A stretch of 14,767 nucleotides of DNA from positions 1 to 14,767 of the forward strand of contig JBDROB010000018.1 in NCBI GenBank assembly GCA_043810355.1. The letters are read 5' to 3'. Each line of letters opens with the position of its first letter. The stretch's first letter is position 1. The notes under the pieces are model-generated. The model searched no databases. It had not been told where the DNA came from and saw only the letters and a list, made by a program, of their open reading frames with translations. This DNA is from JAZDHV01 sp043810355. Lineage in GTDB: Archaea > Nanobdellota > Nanobdellia > Woesearchaeales > JAGVYU01. Both the position numbers and the translations under genes were made by a program. This document shows positions 1 through 6,920 of the stretch, in pieces.

Positions 1-204
1 GAATTGTATTATGATGTGATGCAATGGCTTACTGAGTACCATCAAAGAAGCCATAGCGAGAGTTTTCATTCAAGTTTCAAATCAAGAAATAAGCTGCTTA
101 TGAAAAGAAGACCTATGTGCCAGCTAAGTCAAACTACTGCAAGGATAATTCTGCATAACAGAAGAAGGCTTTCTTATTTTAATAAGCTGGCTAAAGCCAG
201 CTAG
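1..204 (+). CDS. DDE transposase, C-terminal end (cut by window edge)
   Basis: The reading frame is open from base 1 to a TAG at 202-204, giving the last 67 residues of a longer protein. Residues 13-27 carry Tyr-x2-Arg-x3-Glu-x6-Lys (Y13, R16, E20, K27). This is the YREK signature around the third catalytic acid of IS4/IS5-superfamily DDE transposases, so E20 is the likely catalytic glutamate. The rest is basic, as usual for a transposase tail. A TTG at base 4 could pass as a start, but the motif shows that the true start lies outside the window. The gene converges on the aldolase gene, with stops 28 bp apart. Whether the whole element is intact cannot be judged. The family call is solid; the exact IS family is not assigned. 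Confidence 0.8.
   Translation, partial: ELYYDVMQWLTEYHQRSHSESFHSSFKSRNKLLMKRRPMCQLSQTTARIILHNRRRLSYFNKLAKAS
185..202. repeat. Perfect palindrome at the transposase 3' end
   Basis: AGCTGGCT-AA-AGCCAGCT is a perfect 8-bp inverted repeat, or a 7-bp stem with a four-base loop. It touches the transposase stop codon and is followed by a short T tract. It could be a transcription terminator between the convergent transposase and aldolase genes, or part of the element's end. The structure is certain; the role is inferred. Confidence 0.6.
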
Positions 205-232
205 TTTCCACGCAACGCCGCTTAAATCAGAA

Positions 233-1144
233 CTATCCTTTGCCAGAACTGCCCAAAATCCTCATTTTCCTTCTTACAACTTTTGTTATCAATTCTTTTG
301 CAGGACTCAATATCTTTCTTGGATCAAAAACAGAAGGATTCTTCTTCAGCTCTTCCCGTATCCCAGCATCAAATGCAATCCTGATATCAGAGTCAATATT
401 GACTTTATTCACTCCTAATTTCACTGCTTTCTTTAAATCCTGCTCACTAACTCCTCTTGCCTTCCCCAACTTAGCACCATACTTATTTGCTTTAACAACC
501 AATTCTTTTGGGATGCTAGAGGCACCATGCAGCACTAAAGGTTTACCTACCATTGATTTAATCTCTTTCAAAATCTTAAAATTTAATTTACTCTTCCCTT
601 TAAATTTGTAGGCACCATGCGATGTTCCGATAGCAATTGCAAGTGCATCAACCTTTGTTCTCTTTACAAATTCAACTGCCATGCTAGGGTCTGTATATAT
701 TATTCTGCGAGAACTAACATCATCCTCTACCCCCCCTATTGTTCCTAATTCACCTTCAACAGAAACACCTCTAAGATGTGCCATCCAAACAACTTTCCTT
801 GTATTCCTTATGTTCTCCTCAAAACTCAGATGACTCCCATCATACATGACTGATGTCCACCCTTTCCTGACACATTCCCGAATCAATTTTATATCTTTGC
901 CATGATCTAAGTGCAAAGAGACAGGAACATTCACCTTGCTGGCATTCTTCACCAGACTAGCCAAATTCTCTAATCCAGCATATTTGATAGCTCCTTCAGA
1001 AGTCTGAATTATCACAGGGCTCTTTTCAGCGACAGCACCCTCAATCACTGCCTGCAGAATCTCCAGATTATTGATATTGAATGCACCTACTGCATACCCC
1101 TTTTTATTGGCTTTATCCAATATTCTCTTATTGGTTGTAAGCAT
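233..1144 (-). CDS. fba: Class II fructose-bisphosphate aldolase family protein
   Basis: This 303-residue protein matches the full length of metal-dependent (class II) aldolases, which cleave or form fructose 1,6-bisphosphate (or tagatose 1,6-bisphosphate) from dihydroxyacetone phosphate and glyceraldehyde 3-phosphate in the cytoplasm. Visible signatures are GAFNINN near residue 20; HLDHG at 78-82 (catalytic Asp80, zinc ligand His81); MYDGSH at 100-105; VEGELG at 129-134; GTSHG with zinc ligand His176; LHGAS with His206; and NIDSD at 249-253, which binds phosphate and Schiff-base-free substrate. It is the last gene of an operon after a sugar kinase and a small membrane protein; its ATG comes one base after the miniprotein stop. 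The kinase neighbour fits phosphorylation followed by aldol cleavage. Fructose versus tagatose specificity cannot be read from sequence. Confidence 0.9.
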   Translation of the reverse strand: MLTTNKRILDKANKKGYAVGAFNINNLEILQAVIEGAVAEKSPVIIQTSEGAIKYAGLENLASLVKNASKVNVPVSLHLDHGKDIKLIRECVRKGWTSVMYDGSHLSFEENIRNTRKVVWMAHLRGVSVEGELGTIGGVEDDVSSRRIIYTDPSMAVEFVKRTKVDALAIAIGTSHGAYKFKGKSKLNFKILKEIKSMVGKPLVLHGASSIPKELVVKANKYGAKLGKARGVSEQDLKKAVKLGVNKVNIDSDIRIAFDAGIREELKKNPSVFDPRKILSPAKELITKVVRRKMRILGSSGKG

Positions 1145-1145
1145 A

Positions 1146-1274
1146 TTAACCCTTGAACATATAGAGAATAAACAAGATCATGAATCCGATTATTATCCTT
1201 TTCATTGTTATCAGGTTTCCATAGTTCTTTTCATTCTTTCTCTTCCTTACATACCTTTTGTTGTATCCTTTCAT
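1146..1274 (-). CDS. 42-residue basic single-pass membrane miniprotein
   Basis: This short open frame encodes 42 residues beginning MKGYNKRYVRKRKNEK. Residues 1-26 are strongly basic (Lys/Arg-rich), and residues 27-40 are a hydrophobic stretch (IIIGFMILFILYMF), so it is a likely single-pass membrane protein with its basic end in the cytoplasm. Its ATG overlaps the kinase stop codon as ATGA (1274-1271). Its TAA ends one base before the aldolase ATG. A GAGGAGA purine run lies just upstream of the start. Both junctions fit translational coupling, which argues strongly for a real gene in a space that would otherwise be an unexplained 126-bp gap in a tight operon. Function is unknown. Tethering the two enzymes to the membrane, or regulating them, is only a guess. 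Confidence 0.65.
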   Translation of the reverse strand: MKGYNKRYVRKRKNEKNYGNLITMKRIIIGFMILFILYMFKG

Positions 1275-2233
1275 TGTAGTCTCCTCTTCACCACTTTCCT
1301 TGATTTTATCTTCTTTGCATCATTCCATGTTAGCAGATTGTTTTTTGCACCATGATGTGTTATCACGCTTTGTGATTCCTTTAGCCCAAGCTGCATTGCA
1401 AATTCAATGTCATTCTTTTTTATGATTCCTGTCACAAACCCAGAGCCAAATGCATCTCCTGCTCCAGTCGCTTCAACAACTTTTATCCTGTTTGGTTTTA
1501 TTGTATAATGATATTCGCCGTCATATGCATGGGCTCTTTTCTTTCCGTCTGTTATGACAACAATCTCTGGGCCTAATTTATGAAGGTCTTTGAGCATGTC
1601 TTCAACTTTTTTTCTCTTGCTTATGCCTTCTGCCTCTTCTATGTTTATTATTAGTATGTTTATATGGATTAGAAGACTCTTTAAAAATCTTTTTCCTTTT
1701 TTTGCCAGATAAGTGCTTGGATTGAATGCAATCTTGATTCCTTTATCTTTGGCAAATAAAGCTATTTTCTCTATTGTCTTGTATCCTTTTCCCATCATTG
1801 TACCCATATAGATCCATTTTGTGTTCAGTTTGTTGAAAGAGACATCTTTTAATGAGAAATCATTGTTGCTTCCTTTGAACACAAGGATTGTCCTGTCATG
1901 TCCAGAAGCATCTAATATCACAGCAAAACCTGTCCTTCCATTGCTTCTTTTTACCATGCTTACATCAACTTTCTCTTTTTTCATCTCCTTTATTATCCTT
2001 TGGGAGTTTGTTCCTTTACCTATCTTTCCTACCCATGCTGTTTTTAGCCCCATTCTTGCAAATGCGACAGAATTATTAGTACCTCCTCCGCCTGTATAAA
2101 ATTTTAGGCTTTCAACAAGTATTTTAGAGCCAAATGGTATCTTGCAATGGCCATTCCTGCCTTTGAACAGTTTATTCCCTGTCTCTACAAAAGCATCAAC
2201 TGTTCCAGATCCAACACATATAATGTCAAACAT
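1271..2233 (-). CDS. PfkB-family (ribokinase-like) sugar kinase
   Basis: This 320-residue protein has the full length of the PfkB/ribokinase family, which uses ATP or ADP to phosphorylate sugars or nucleosides. Visible motifs are the N-terminal substrate region with the glycine-rich GGGGTNNS (48-55), the central NIEEAEG (197-203), VVITDGK near 226-231, and the C-terminal PfkB signature ATGAGDAF (255-262), whose Asp260 is the catalytic base and whose glycines form the anion hole. It heads the operon with the miniprotein and the class II aldolase, so a phosphofructokinase- or tagatose-6-phosphate-kinase-like role feeding the aldolase is the natural reading. Substrate specificity cannot be fixed from the sequence. 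The ATG at 2233 sits about 26 nt from a TATA box, supporting a leaderless start. Confidence 0.9.
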   Translation of the reverse strand: MFDIICVGSGTVDAFVETGNKLFKGRNGHCKIPFGSKILVESLKFYTGGGGTNNSVAFARMGLKTAWVGKIGKGTNSQRIIKEMKKEKVDVSMVKRSNGRTGFAVILDASGHDRTILVFKGSNNDFSLKDVSFNKLNTKWIYMGTMMGKGYKTIEKIALFAKDKGIKIAFNPSTYLAKKGKRFLKSLLIHINILIINIEEAEGISKRKKVEDMLKDLHKLGPEIVVITDGKKRAHAYDGEYHYTIKPNRIKVVEATGAGDAFGSGFVTGIIKKNDIEFAMQLGLKESQSVITHHGAKNNLLTWNDAKKIKSRKVVKRRLQ

Positions 2234-2253
2234 ATGTTTTATATCTATATCAA

Positions 2254-2264
2254 TGTATAAAAAC
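2254..2264 (-). promoter_or_regulatory. TATA box of the pfkB-fba operon
   Basis: On the minus strand this reads GTTTTTATA, centred about 26 nt before the kinase ATG at 2233. That spacing is expected for an archaeal TATA box serving a leaderless transcript that begins at the start codon. It probably drives the kinase, the miniprotein and the aldolase together. Confidence 0.5.
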
Positions 2265-2287
2265 TTTTCTAATAAAAGTGCTCTGAT

Positions 2288-2308
2288 TTTAATTCAATTA
2301 TTTTCTAT
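2288..2308 (-). repeat. 21-bp intergenic repeat, copy 1
   Basis: The minus strand here is identical over 21 bp to the plus strand at 12123-12143. Both copies lie in intergenic DNA and contain the core ATAATTGAATT. Local AT richness raises the chance of coincidence, but 21 exact matches are more than expected. No function is evident. Confidence 0.4.
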
Positions 2309-2413
2309 CCAGATAAATAATCAAGAAAATCAATCATGAAATGGCTGACTTAAGGAGAAATAATTTTTAGGAGGCCTTACAAATTAATCACAAAACCTTT
2401 TTCAAGAATATAT

Positions 2414-2419
2414 AAAAAA
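2414..2419 (-). terminator. Oligo-T terminator after permease gene
   Basis: The minus strand carries six T residues, three bases after the permease-methyltransferase stop codon, within a T-rich stretch. This is the usual archaeal oligo-T termination signal; no hairpin is visible. Confidence 0.4.
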
Positions 2420-2421
2420 CA

Positions 2422-4323
2422 TCACTTTCTTCTGACATTCTTTTCTTTTATCCCATAGATATAGATGTACTTCCATGCAAATCCCTGTTTTTTCTCTACA
2501 TTCACCTTGAATCCTGCTTTCTTGAATACATCTGTGATCTTCTTATCATTTTTCAGGAAATCCTTGTTTGGGATTATGTCGTAGAACTGGTCATATTCTA
2601 TAAAGAATATTTTTGAGTCTTTCTTAAGCAGTTTGTTCATCTCTCTGAGCACCTTGTTTATGTTTTTTACATATGAAAGTGCGCCTATAGATACTATCAC
2701 ATGTATTTTTGGCACAGCTGGATTCACTCTTTCCATATGTTTTGGGTCGAATATTGTCAGTACATGATTATGGCCTTCTTTTTTCATCTTCTTATGTGCG
2801 ATCTTTATCTGCTTCTCAGAGATGTCTGTTGCAATGACTTTCCCTTTCTTGCCTACTGCTTTGGCTAGATGATGTGTCAATGTTCCAGTGCTGCATCCAT
2901 ATTCAAACACTCTTTTCCCTTCAATATTCCCAATATATTCAAATATATGCTGGATGATCTTTTTTGGCACAGATATCTTTGAAAAGATTGACTCTGGCCT
3001 TGCAAAAATATTCTTTGCTCTTCTGATTGATTCTGGTGAATAATACATTTCCAATAAAAGATAGAGAGGTATTCCCACACTTATCAATGATATTCCGAAT
3101 ATGATCAGTTTCATTGCACCAGCTGTCTCAATAACCCAATAAACAACTAATGAAATTAAGATCAAGGCTACAATTATTGGGCCAACTCTTCCAAATGGGA
3201 CCTTGTAATATCTTTTTAGCTTTGGCTCTTTTTTCCTCAAAACTACCAAACTGATAAGCACAGTTGAATAGAGGATTAATGCCATTGGCACTAATATTAA
3301 GAGCAGTGTTTCATAATTTCCTGATCCTGCATATACTAGAATTGATGTCACTATTGTCTGGAATATTATTGCTTTTGATGGACTGTTGTATTTTGGATGG
3401 ATTGTTGCCAATTGTTTTAGGAAAAGATTGTCTCTTGCCATTGCCAGTATAAGTCTTGGTGCTGATACAATCCATCCTGCTACTGATCCGATTATTGCTA
3501 GATACACTAATATTGTGAACCAGCTTGAAGCCTTATCTCCATAAAACACTTTGCTTAATTCTGATAATGGTGCAGCAGCCTTGCTCAGCACATTCCAGTT
3601 TATTGCTCCGACTGATATGAACACAAACAGCAATGCAACAATTGTTATTATAACTGTGGCTATTATCAGTGCTTTTGGCATGACTCTCTGCCCATCTTTA
3701 GTCTCTTCTGCTAGAAATGTTGCAGTCTCCCATCCAAAAAAAGTCTCTGCAATAAAGAAGATTGTCACAAATATTGCTGACATTGGGAATACAAAGAAGG
3801 GTGATATATTTCCATGGTTGATATGGAATAGGCCTGGTATTATCAAGGCCAATAATGTTCCGATTGTGATGAATGAGAAGGCAACAAGCATGACAGCGCT
3901 TGTCTTCATTCCCCTGTATGCTATTGCATTGAAGATGAATATGAAGAGCAATGAGATTGGTATGCTTATCTGTGGTATATCATAAGGCAGGAGATATCGC
4001 ACTGCTCCGACGACAAGCATTGCTATGGTCACATTTCCTGCAACTAATGTCACCCATCCTATTAGAAAAGAGGCAAACCTTCCATATGCATGTTTGCAGA
4101 ATTCATACACTCCTCCTGCTGATGGATACATGCTTGTAAGTTCAGCAAAGCACATGGCAATATATATTGATATGATCCCCATTATTCCCCAAGAAATCAG
4201 TGACGCAGGACCTCCTTTTCCTGCTCCTAATGCAGGAAGAAAGAATATTCCAGTGCCCATGATTGAATTGATTGTGATAAGAAGAACTGTCCTGTAACTC
4301 AATACTTTTTTTAATCCTGCCAT
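2422..4323 (-). CDS. APC-family permease fused to a SAM-dependent methyltransferase
   Basis: This 633-residue protein has two parts. Residues 1-430 form an amino acid/polyamine/organocation (APC) transporter with about 12 hydrophobic segments. It has GTGIFFLP (23-30) in the first helix, the signature ELTSMYPSAGGVYEF (61-75), and the loop GWETATFLAEE (197-207) after the sixth helix. Residues 460-633 form a cytoplasmic class I methyltransferase domain: motif I is VFEYGCSTG (472-480), followed by the acidic ATDIS (498-502), then a GALSYVKN segment and FFIEYD. The frame is continuous through the join, with no stop or frameshift, so the fusion is real in this sequence. It probably imports an amino acid or amine; the tail could modify the cargo or sense SAM. 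Both domain calls are firm; substrates are unknown. It is a single-gene unit with its own TATA box and oligo-T end. Confidence 0.88.
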   Translation of the reverse strand: MAGLKKVLSYRTVLLITINSIMGTGIFFLPALGAGKGGPASLISWGIMGIISIYIAMCFAELTSMYPSAGGVYEFCKHAYGRFASFLIGWVTLVAGNVTIAMLVVGAVRYLLPYDIPQISIPISLLFIFIFNAIAYRGMKTSAVMLVAFSFITIGTLLALIIPGLFHINHGNISPFFVFPMSAIFVTIFFIAETFFGWETATFLAEETKDGQRVMPKALIIATVIITIVALLFVFISVGAINWNVLSKAAAPLSELSKVFYGDKASSWFTILVYLAIIGSVAGWIVSAPRLILAMARDNLFLKQLATIHPKYNSPSKAIIFQTIVTSILVYAGSGNYETLLLILVPMALILYSTVLISLVVLRKKEPKLKRYYKVPFGRVGPIIVALILISLVVYWVIETAGAMKLIIFGISLISVGIPLYLLLEMYYSPESIRRAKNIFARPESIFSKISVPKKIIQHIFEYIGNIEGKRVFEYGCSTGTLTHHLAKAVGKKGKVIATDISEKQIKIAHKKMKKEGHNHVLTIFDPKHMERVNPAVPKIHVIVSIGALSYVKNINKVLREMNKLLKKDSKIFFIEYDQFYDIIPNKDFLKNDKKITDVFKKAGFKVNVEKKQGFAWKYIYIYGIKEKNVRRK

Positions 4324-4347
4324 AACATTACCTTAGGATAATAACTA

Positions 4348-4359
4348 TTTATATATTTT
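4348..4359 (-). promoter_or_regulatory. TATA box of the permease gene
   Basis: The minus strand reads AAAATATATAAA, centred about 30 nt before the ATG at 4323. A short AAGGTAA purine run lies 6-10 nt before the ATG. This supports an independent promoter in the 61-bp gap after the toxin gene. Confidence 0.45.
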
Positions 4360-4380
4360 GTTATAATTTTCTTAAAATAT

Positions 4381-4398
4381 AGATTTAGAGATAAATCT
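4381..4398 (-). terminator. Hairpin across the toxin stop codon
   Basis: AGATTTA-GAGA-TAAATCT is a perfect 7-bp stem with a four-base loop spanning the RelE-type stop codon. On the minus strand it is followed by TATATTTTAAG. It may act as a weak terminator or protect the toxin mRNA end. The structure is seen; the role is inferred. Confidence 0.35.
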
Positions 4399-4648
4399 TA
4401 TCATGGTGATCAAAGTCTTCAAAACTAATCTCTTTTTTTTCATGGTCAATTATAAAAACTAATACAAAAGGACCAATATGAATCCTTTTTATACCTTTCA
4501 TGTTAAAATGAAGGTCCTTATACCTATGACTTGGATTTTTCAGAATAAAATCAATTCTTCTTCTTATGATTGTATAAACTGGTGGATTCTTCTTTTTCAA
4601 TTTAACTAATTTTTTTACTAATTCTTCACTGTAAATATCTTTATACAT
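4385..4648 (-). CDS. RelE/ParE-type toxin
   Basis: This 87-residue protein has the size and layout of RelE/StbE-like toxins, mRNA interferases that cut ribosome-bound mRNA. An N-terminal helical hairpin rich in Lys (residues 8-45, with NPPVYTIIRRRIDFILKNP) is followed by a beta sheet: the segment RYKDLHFNMKGIKRIHIGPF, then VLVFIIDHEKKEISFEDFDHHD. The pattern 'Lys-Gly-...-Arg-x-x-x-x-Gly-x-x-x-x-x-x-x-x-Asp' and the C-terminal Asp-His-His are typical of the fold. Its ATG directly follows the antitoxin stop (TGAATG), and a GAGGT ribosome-binding sequence lies in the antitoxin's last codons, so the two are co-translated. The catalytic residues vary between family members, so activity is inferred from family and partner. 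Confidence 0.82.
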   Translation of the reverse strand: MYKDIYSEELVKKLVKLKKKNPPVYTIIRRRIDFILKNPSHRYKDLHFNMKGIKRIHIGPFVLVFIIDHEKKEISFEDFDHHDKIYL

Positions 4649-4876
4649 TCACTTGACCTCATTTTCAAGTTGAGCCCTTGTCAAATGTTTTCCTTTTATT
4701 ATTGTTTTAAGTTTTATTTTATACTCAGGTCTTAATTCAGGCTCTAATAGAATCTGTTCATATTCATTCACTACAAAATCAATTGCTTCAGACTTGTCTT
4801 TAAGGCCTTGTTGAGCCTTAATTATGTTTAATACCTTATTGGTATTTTCCCGAATATTTATCATTGCATTCACCAT
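4649..4876 (-). CDS. DUF2683-type antitoxin (ribbon-helix-helix-like)
   Basis: This 75-residue protein begins MVNAMINIRENTNKVLNIIKA and continues with KDKSEAIDFVVNEYE and LEPELRP. That pattern matches the archaeal DUF2683 family, short antitoxins with an N-terminal ribbon-helix-helix-like DNA-binding part and a C-terminal toxin-binding tail. It should neutralise the RelE-type toxin encoded directly downstream and repress the shared promoter. The start at 4876 matches the family's usual N terminus and has a GAGGT sequence 4-8 nt upstream; an internal Met at residue 5 is possible but less likely. The inverted repeat round its TATA box is a natural autoregulatory site. Confidence 0.85.
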   Translation of the reverse strand: MVNAMINIRENTNKVLNIIKAQQGLKDKSEAIDFVVNEYEQILLEPELRPEYKIKLKTIIKGKHLTRAQLENEVK

Positions 4877-4879
4877 ATT

Positions 4880-4934
4880 ACCTCACATATATAGATATAT
4901 ACACCATATATATAAATATTAGCTTTTGTGAGGT
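4880..4934 (-). promoter_or_regulatory. Promoter and inverted-repeat operator of the toxin-antitoxin pair
   Basis: A 7-bp inverted repeat, ACCTCAC (4880-4886) and GTGAGGT (4928-4934), brackets a TATA box that reads TTTATATATATG on the minus strand (4916-4905). The box lies about 35 nt before the antitoxin ATG. The proximal arm overlaps the GAGGT ribosome-binding sequence. Antitoxin binding to both arms would block transcription. The sequence elements are visible; binding is inferred. Confidence 0.45.
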
Positions 4935-5004
4935 TAAGAATAATAACCCCTAGGTCCTTAATAAATGTTTACCCAAGATAATCGAAGATTTTCCGACGAT
5001 AACT

Positions 5005-5889
5005 CTACAATGTAGTAATAGGCCTTGCCTGCAGAATAAATATCTCTCCATCTTTGATTGCTAATTCAATATCCATTGGTTTGTCATAATGCTTTTCAAT
5101 CTTTCTTCCGATATGTGCAATCTTATGGAGCATTTTCTCATCAAATTGAAATTCAATATGTTGTTCCATAATTTTATCATCGCTTTTATGGATAAAGAAA
5201 GTATTTGGTGTTACTTGTCCTGATACCAATGCTTCCCCTAGTCCTTCAACAACCTCAATTAACAGATACTTTTTATTGACAGGATCAACTGTGAACATCA
5301 CTCCTGCATGGTCTGCATCAATCATTTCTTGGATTACAACAGATATCAACACATCCCTATGTTTGAAATTATTCTTCTCCCTATAATAGATTGCACGTGA
5401 AGTAAATAATGAAGCCCAGCACTTCTGCACTGCCTCAATCACATCTCTCTCTCCTTCAATATTCAAGTATGTATCTTGTTGCCCAGCAAACGATGCTGTT
5501 GGCAGGTCTTCTGCAGTTGCTGAACTTCTCACAGCCACTTTTTGATATTTTAATTTCTTGTAATTAGCAACAATCTCTTTCTTGAGATCAGGAGGAAACT
5601 TCTGTTTCATTATCAGCTCTCTGATTTCTTTAGACACCTTATCTAACTCCTCAGTTCCTTCAACATCTAATTTGTCAAGCAGTCCATGAACATGCCCTAC
5701 TATTCCAGTGTCTTCCATAAACTTCCTATAGCCATTTACAGTTATGCAGAACCCGTCTGGTATATTGAAATGATGGAACATCTCTCCTAATGATGCTCCT
5801 TTCCCTCCTACAACTGGAATATCTTTTAATTTAACATCCTTAAACCAAAGAACATCCTCTGTCCTGTAATCTGACTCTACTTTTTCCAT
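5005..5889 (-). CDS. Stand-alone ATP-grasp domain of the PEP synthase/PPDK/rifampicin phosphotransferase family
   Basis: This 294-residue protein is only the nucleotide-binding domain (PPDK_N) of the dikinase family, which splits ATP into AMP and phosphate while phosphorylating a histidine on another domain. Visible motifs are VVGGKGASLGEM (26-37, Lys30), the KVAVRSSATAEDLP stretch (117-130, Arg121), SFAGQQDTYLN (133-143), the HAGVMFTVDP segment (194-203), VEGLGEALVSG (214-224), and DIELAI...ILQARPIT ending at residue 292. PEP synthase is about 790 residues and goes on to a phosphohistidine domain and a PEP-binding barrel; here the stop falls three residues after the ATP-grasp domain. The downstream DNA encodes no phosphohistidine domain in any frame, so this is not a simple frameshift. 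It must act in trans or be dead; motifs look intact. Nearby phosphohistidine-domain proteins are the obvious partners. Confidence 0.92.
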   Translation of the reverse strand: MEKVESDYRTEDVLWFKDVKLKDIPVVGGKGASLGEMFHHFNIPDGFCITVNGYRKFMEDTGIVGHVHGLLDKLDVEGTEELDKVSKEIRELIMKQKFPPDLKKEIVANYKKLKYQKVAVRSSATAEDLPTASFAGQQDTYLNIEGERDVIEAVQKCWASLFTSRAIYYREKNNFKHRDVLISVVIQEMIDADHAGVMFTVDPVNKKYLLIEVVEGLGEALVSGQVTPNTFFIHKSDDKIMEQHIEFQFDEKMLHKIAHIGRKIEKHYDKPMDIELAIKDGEIFILQARPITTL

Positions 5890-5909
5890 AAGTCTACAGA
5901 ATAATCTGA

Positions 5910-5969
5910 TTATTTATTAATCTTTCTGACTATCCCTTTCTCTGCATCTACTTCTGCTATTTCTCCATA
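5910..5969 (-). pseudogene. Remnant 3' end of a phosphohistidine-domain gene
   Basis: The minus strand encodes YGEIAEVDAEKGIVRKINK and a TAA. This is the C-terminal tail shared by all the phosphohistidine-domain proteins of this window (EVDA-x-KGIVRKI). An in-frame TAA precedes it immediately, and similarity stops at base 5970, where the 14-bp repeat flanking the Fic gene begins. Bases 5912-5940 are identical to 8519-8547, and bases 5926-5954 are identical to 12194-12222. The remnant ends 20 bp before the ATP-grasp ATG, so an intact acceptor gene once lay directly upstream of the ATP-grasp gene. Confidence 0.75.
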
Positions 5970-5970
5970 T

Positions 5971-6012
5971 TAGGTGTCTACAAAATCAAAAGATTTAAAT
6001 ATGTAGACACCT
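5971..6012 (+). promoter_or_regulatory. Fic gene promoter with inverted-repeat operator
   Basis: AGGTGTCTACA (5972-5982) and its exact reverse complement TGTAGACACCT (6002-6012) form an 11-bp inverted repeat with a 19-bp spacer. The spacer contains a TATA box, TTTAAATA (5994-6001), centred 26-27 nt before the Fic ATG at 6024, so the transcript is probably leaderless. The downstream arm lies between the TATA box and the start site. This is the geometry of a repressor site. The repressor is unknown; it could be the Fic protein itself or a protein encoded elsewhere. Confidence 0.6.
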
Positions 6013-6023
6013 TACTATCTTCT

Positions 6024-6920
6024 ATGTTCACAGAAATTAGGAAGCAAGGCAAAAAAAAGAAATATTATCTTGTTCATTCTTATAGGCTAGGAAATAATGT
6101 TAAGAGAATCTCCAGATATCTTGGATCAAATCTAAAAGAAAACCAAATTGAAAAATTAAAAAAAAGGGCAGAAGCATTAATTCTAGGGCAAATCAAGGGA
6201 AAAAACCCTTACGAGTTTGAATTAAGTAGGGAAGAAATTGAATACTATAAAAAATTTGACCATAAAATTAAGGTTGAGCATCTTCAAAGTATAAATTGGG
6301 AAAGATTCACAAAACAATTTACATATAATACTAATGCAATTGAAGGCTCAACTGTTGAATATTCTGAAGTAAAGGAATTAATTGAGAAAAAACAAAAGCC
6401 TAATGGTGAAGAAGAGATTGAAACAGTAAATGTAGCAGATGCAGTCACTTTCATTAAAAATACAAAAGAGAAATTCTCAATTGCTTTGATAAAGAAGCTA
6501 CATAAGATATGCTTTATGGGGACAAAACATTTTGCAGGAAACTTCAGGGATGTAGAGGTTGTTATAAGGGATGGATTTGGGAATATTGTGCATCAAGGAG
6601 CTCCTGCAGATATGGTTGAAAAGCTATTAAGTGAACTTGTTAAATGGTATGATAAGCATAAGAAGAAATATCCTCCATTAATGATTTCTGCAATCATTCA
6701 CAACCAATTTGAGAAAATACACCCTTTTCAGGATGGGAATGGGCGGGTTGGAAGGCTGCTATTAAATTATATCCTATTAAAACTTGAGTACCCCCCAATC
6801 AACATCAGATTAAAGGATAGGCAAAGATATTATAAATGCCTTCAAGAATATGATAAAGCTGGAGATATTAAAACAACATTGACGTTTTTAATACAAGAAT
6901 ACAAGAAACAGTATAAATAG
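6024..6920 (+). CDS. Class II Fic-domain protein (AMP-transferase family)
   Basis: This 298-residue protein carries the complete Fic motif HPFQDGNGRVGR (233-244). His233 is the catalytic base, and the loop binds ATP phosphates. Such enzymes usually transfer AMP to a hydroxyl on a target protein. The inhibitory motif TNAIEG (103-108, Thr-x3-Glu-Gly) lies N-terminal to the core, which makes this a class II, self-inhibited Fic; Glu107 would block the ATP gamma-phosphate. The first 60 residues (YYLVHSYRLGNNVKRISRYLG) are a small basic beta-rich part that recurs in archaeal Fic proteins and may bind nucleic acid. It is the only complete plus-strand gene, is flanked by 14-bp direct repeats, and lies against a broken phosphohistidine-domain gene. 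That suggests it arrived as a cassette. The target is unknown; the neighbouring ATP-grasp protein is a speculative one. Confidence 0.92.
   Translation: MFTEIRKQGKKKKYYLVHSYRLGNNVKRISRYLGSNLKENQIEKLKKRAEALILGQIKGKNPYEFELSREEIEYYKKFDHKIKVEHLQSINWERFTKQFTYNTNAIEGSTVEYSEVKELIEKKQKPNGEEEIETVNVADAVTFIKNTKEKFSIALIKKLHKICFMGTKHFAGNFRDVEVVIRDGFGNIVHQGAPADMVEKLLSELVKWYDKHKKKYPPLMISAIIHNQFEKIHPFQDGNGRVGRLLLNYILLKLEYPPINIRLKDRQRYYKCLQEYDKAGDIKTTLTFLIQEYKKQYK

Noticed and set aside
240..611. Long plus-strand open frames opposite minus-strand genes (for example 240-611, 1071-1355, 3551-3985, 7144-7584, 12272-12634)
   Set aside because: They are antisense to genes with clear family motifs, have no family features of their own, and the hydrophobic composition is what antisense reading of Lys/Glu-rich coding DNA gives.
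2309..2413. Tiny open frames in the gap between the sugar kinase promoter and the permease stop
   Set aside because: Only about ten codons or fewer, with no ribosome-binding or coupling evidence.
4979..5002. Imperfect inverted repeat just after the ATP-grasp stop
   Set aside because: Only four paired bases at each end, with no T tract following, so too weak to call a terminator.
5005..5889. ATP-grasp gene as a frameshifted full PEP synthase
   Set aside because: The stop falls cleanly at the domain end, and the following 130 bp on the minus strand contains no phosphohistidine motif in any frame before the next promoter begins.
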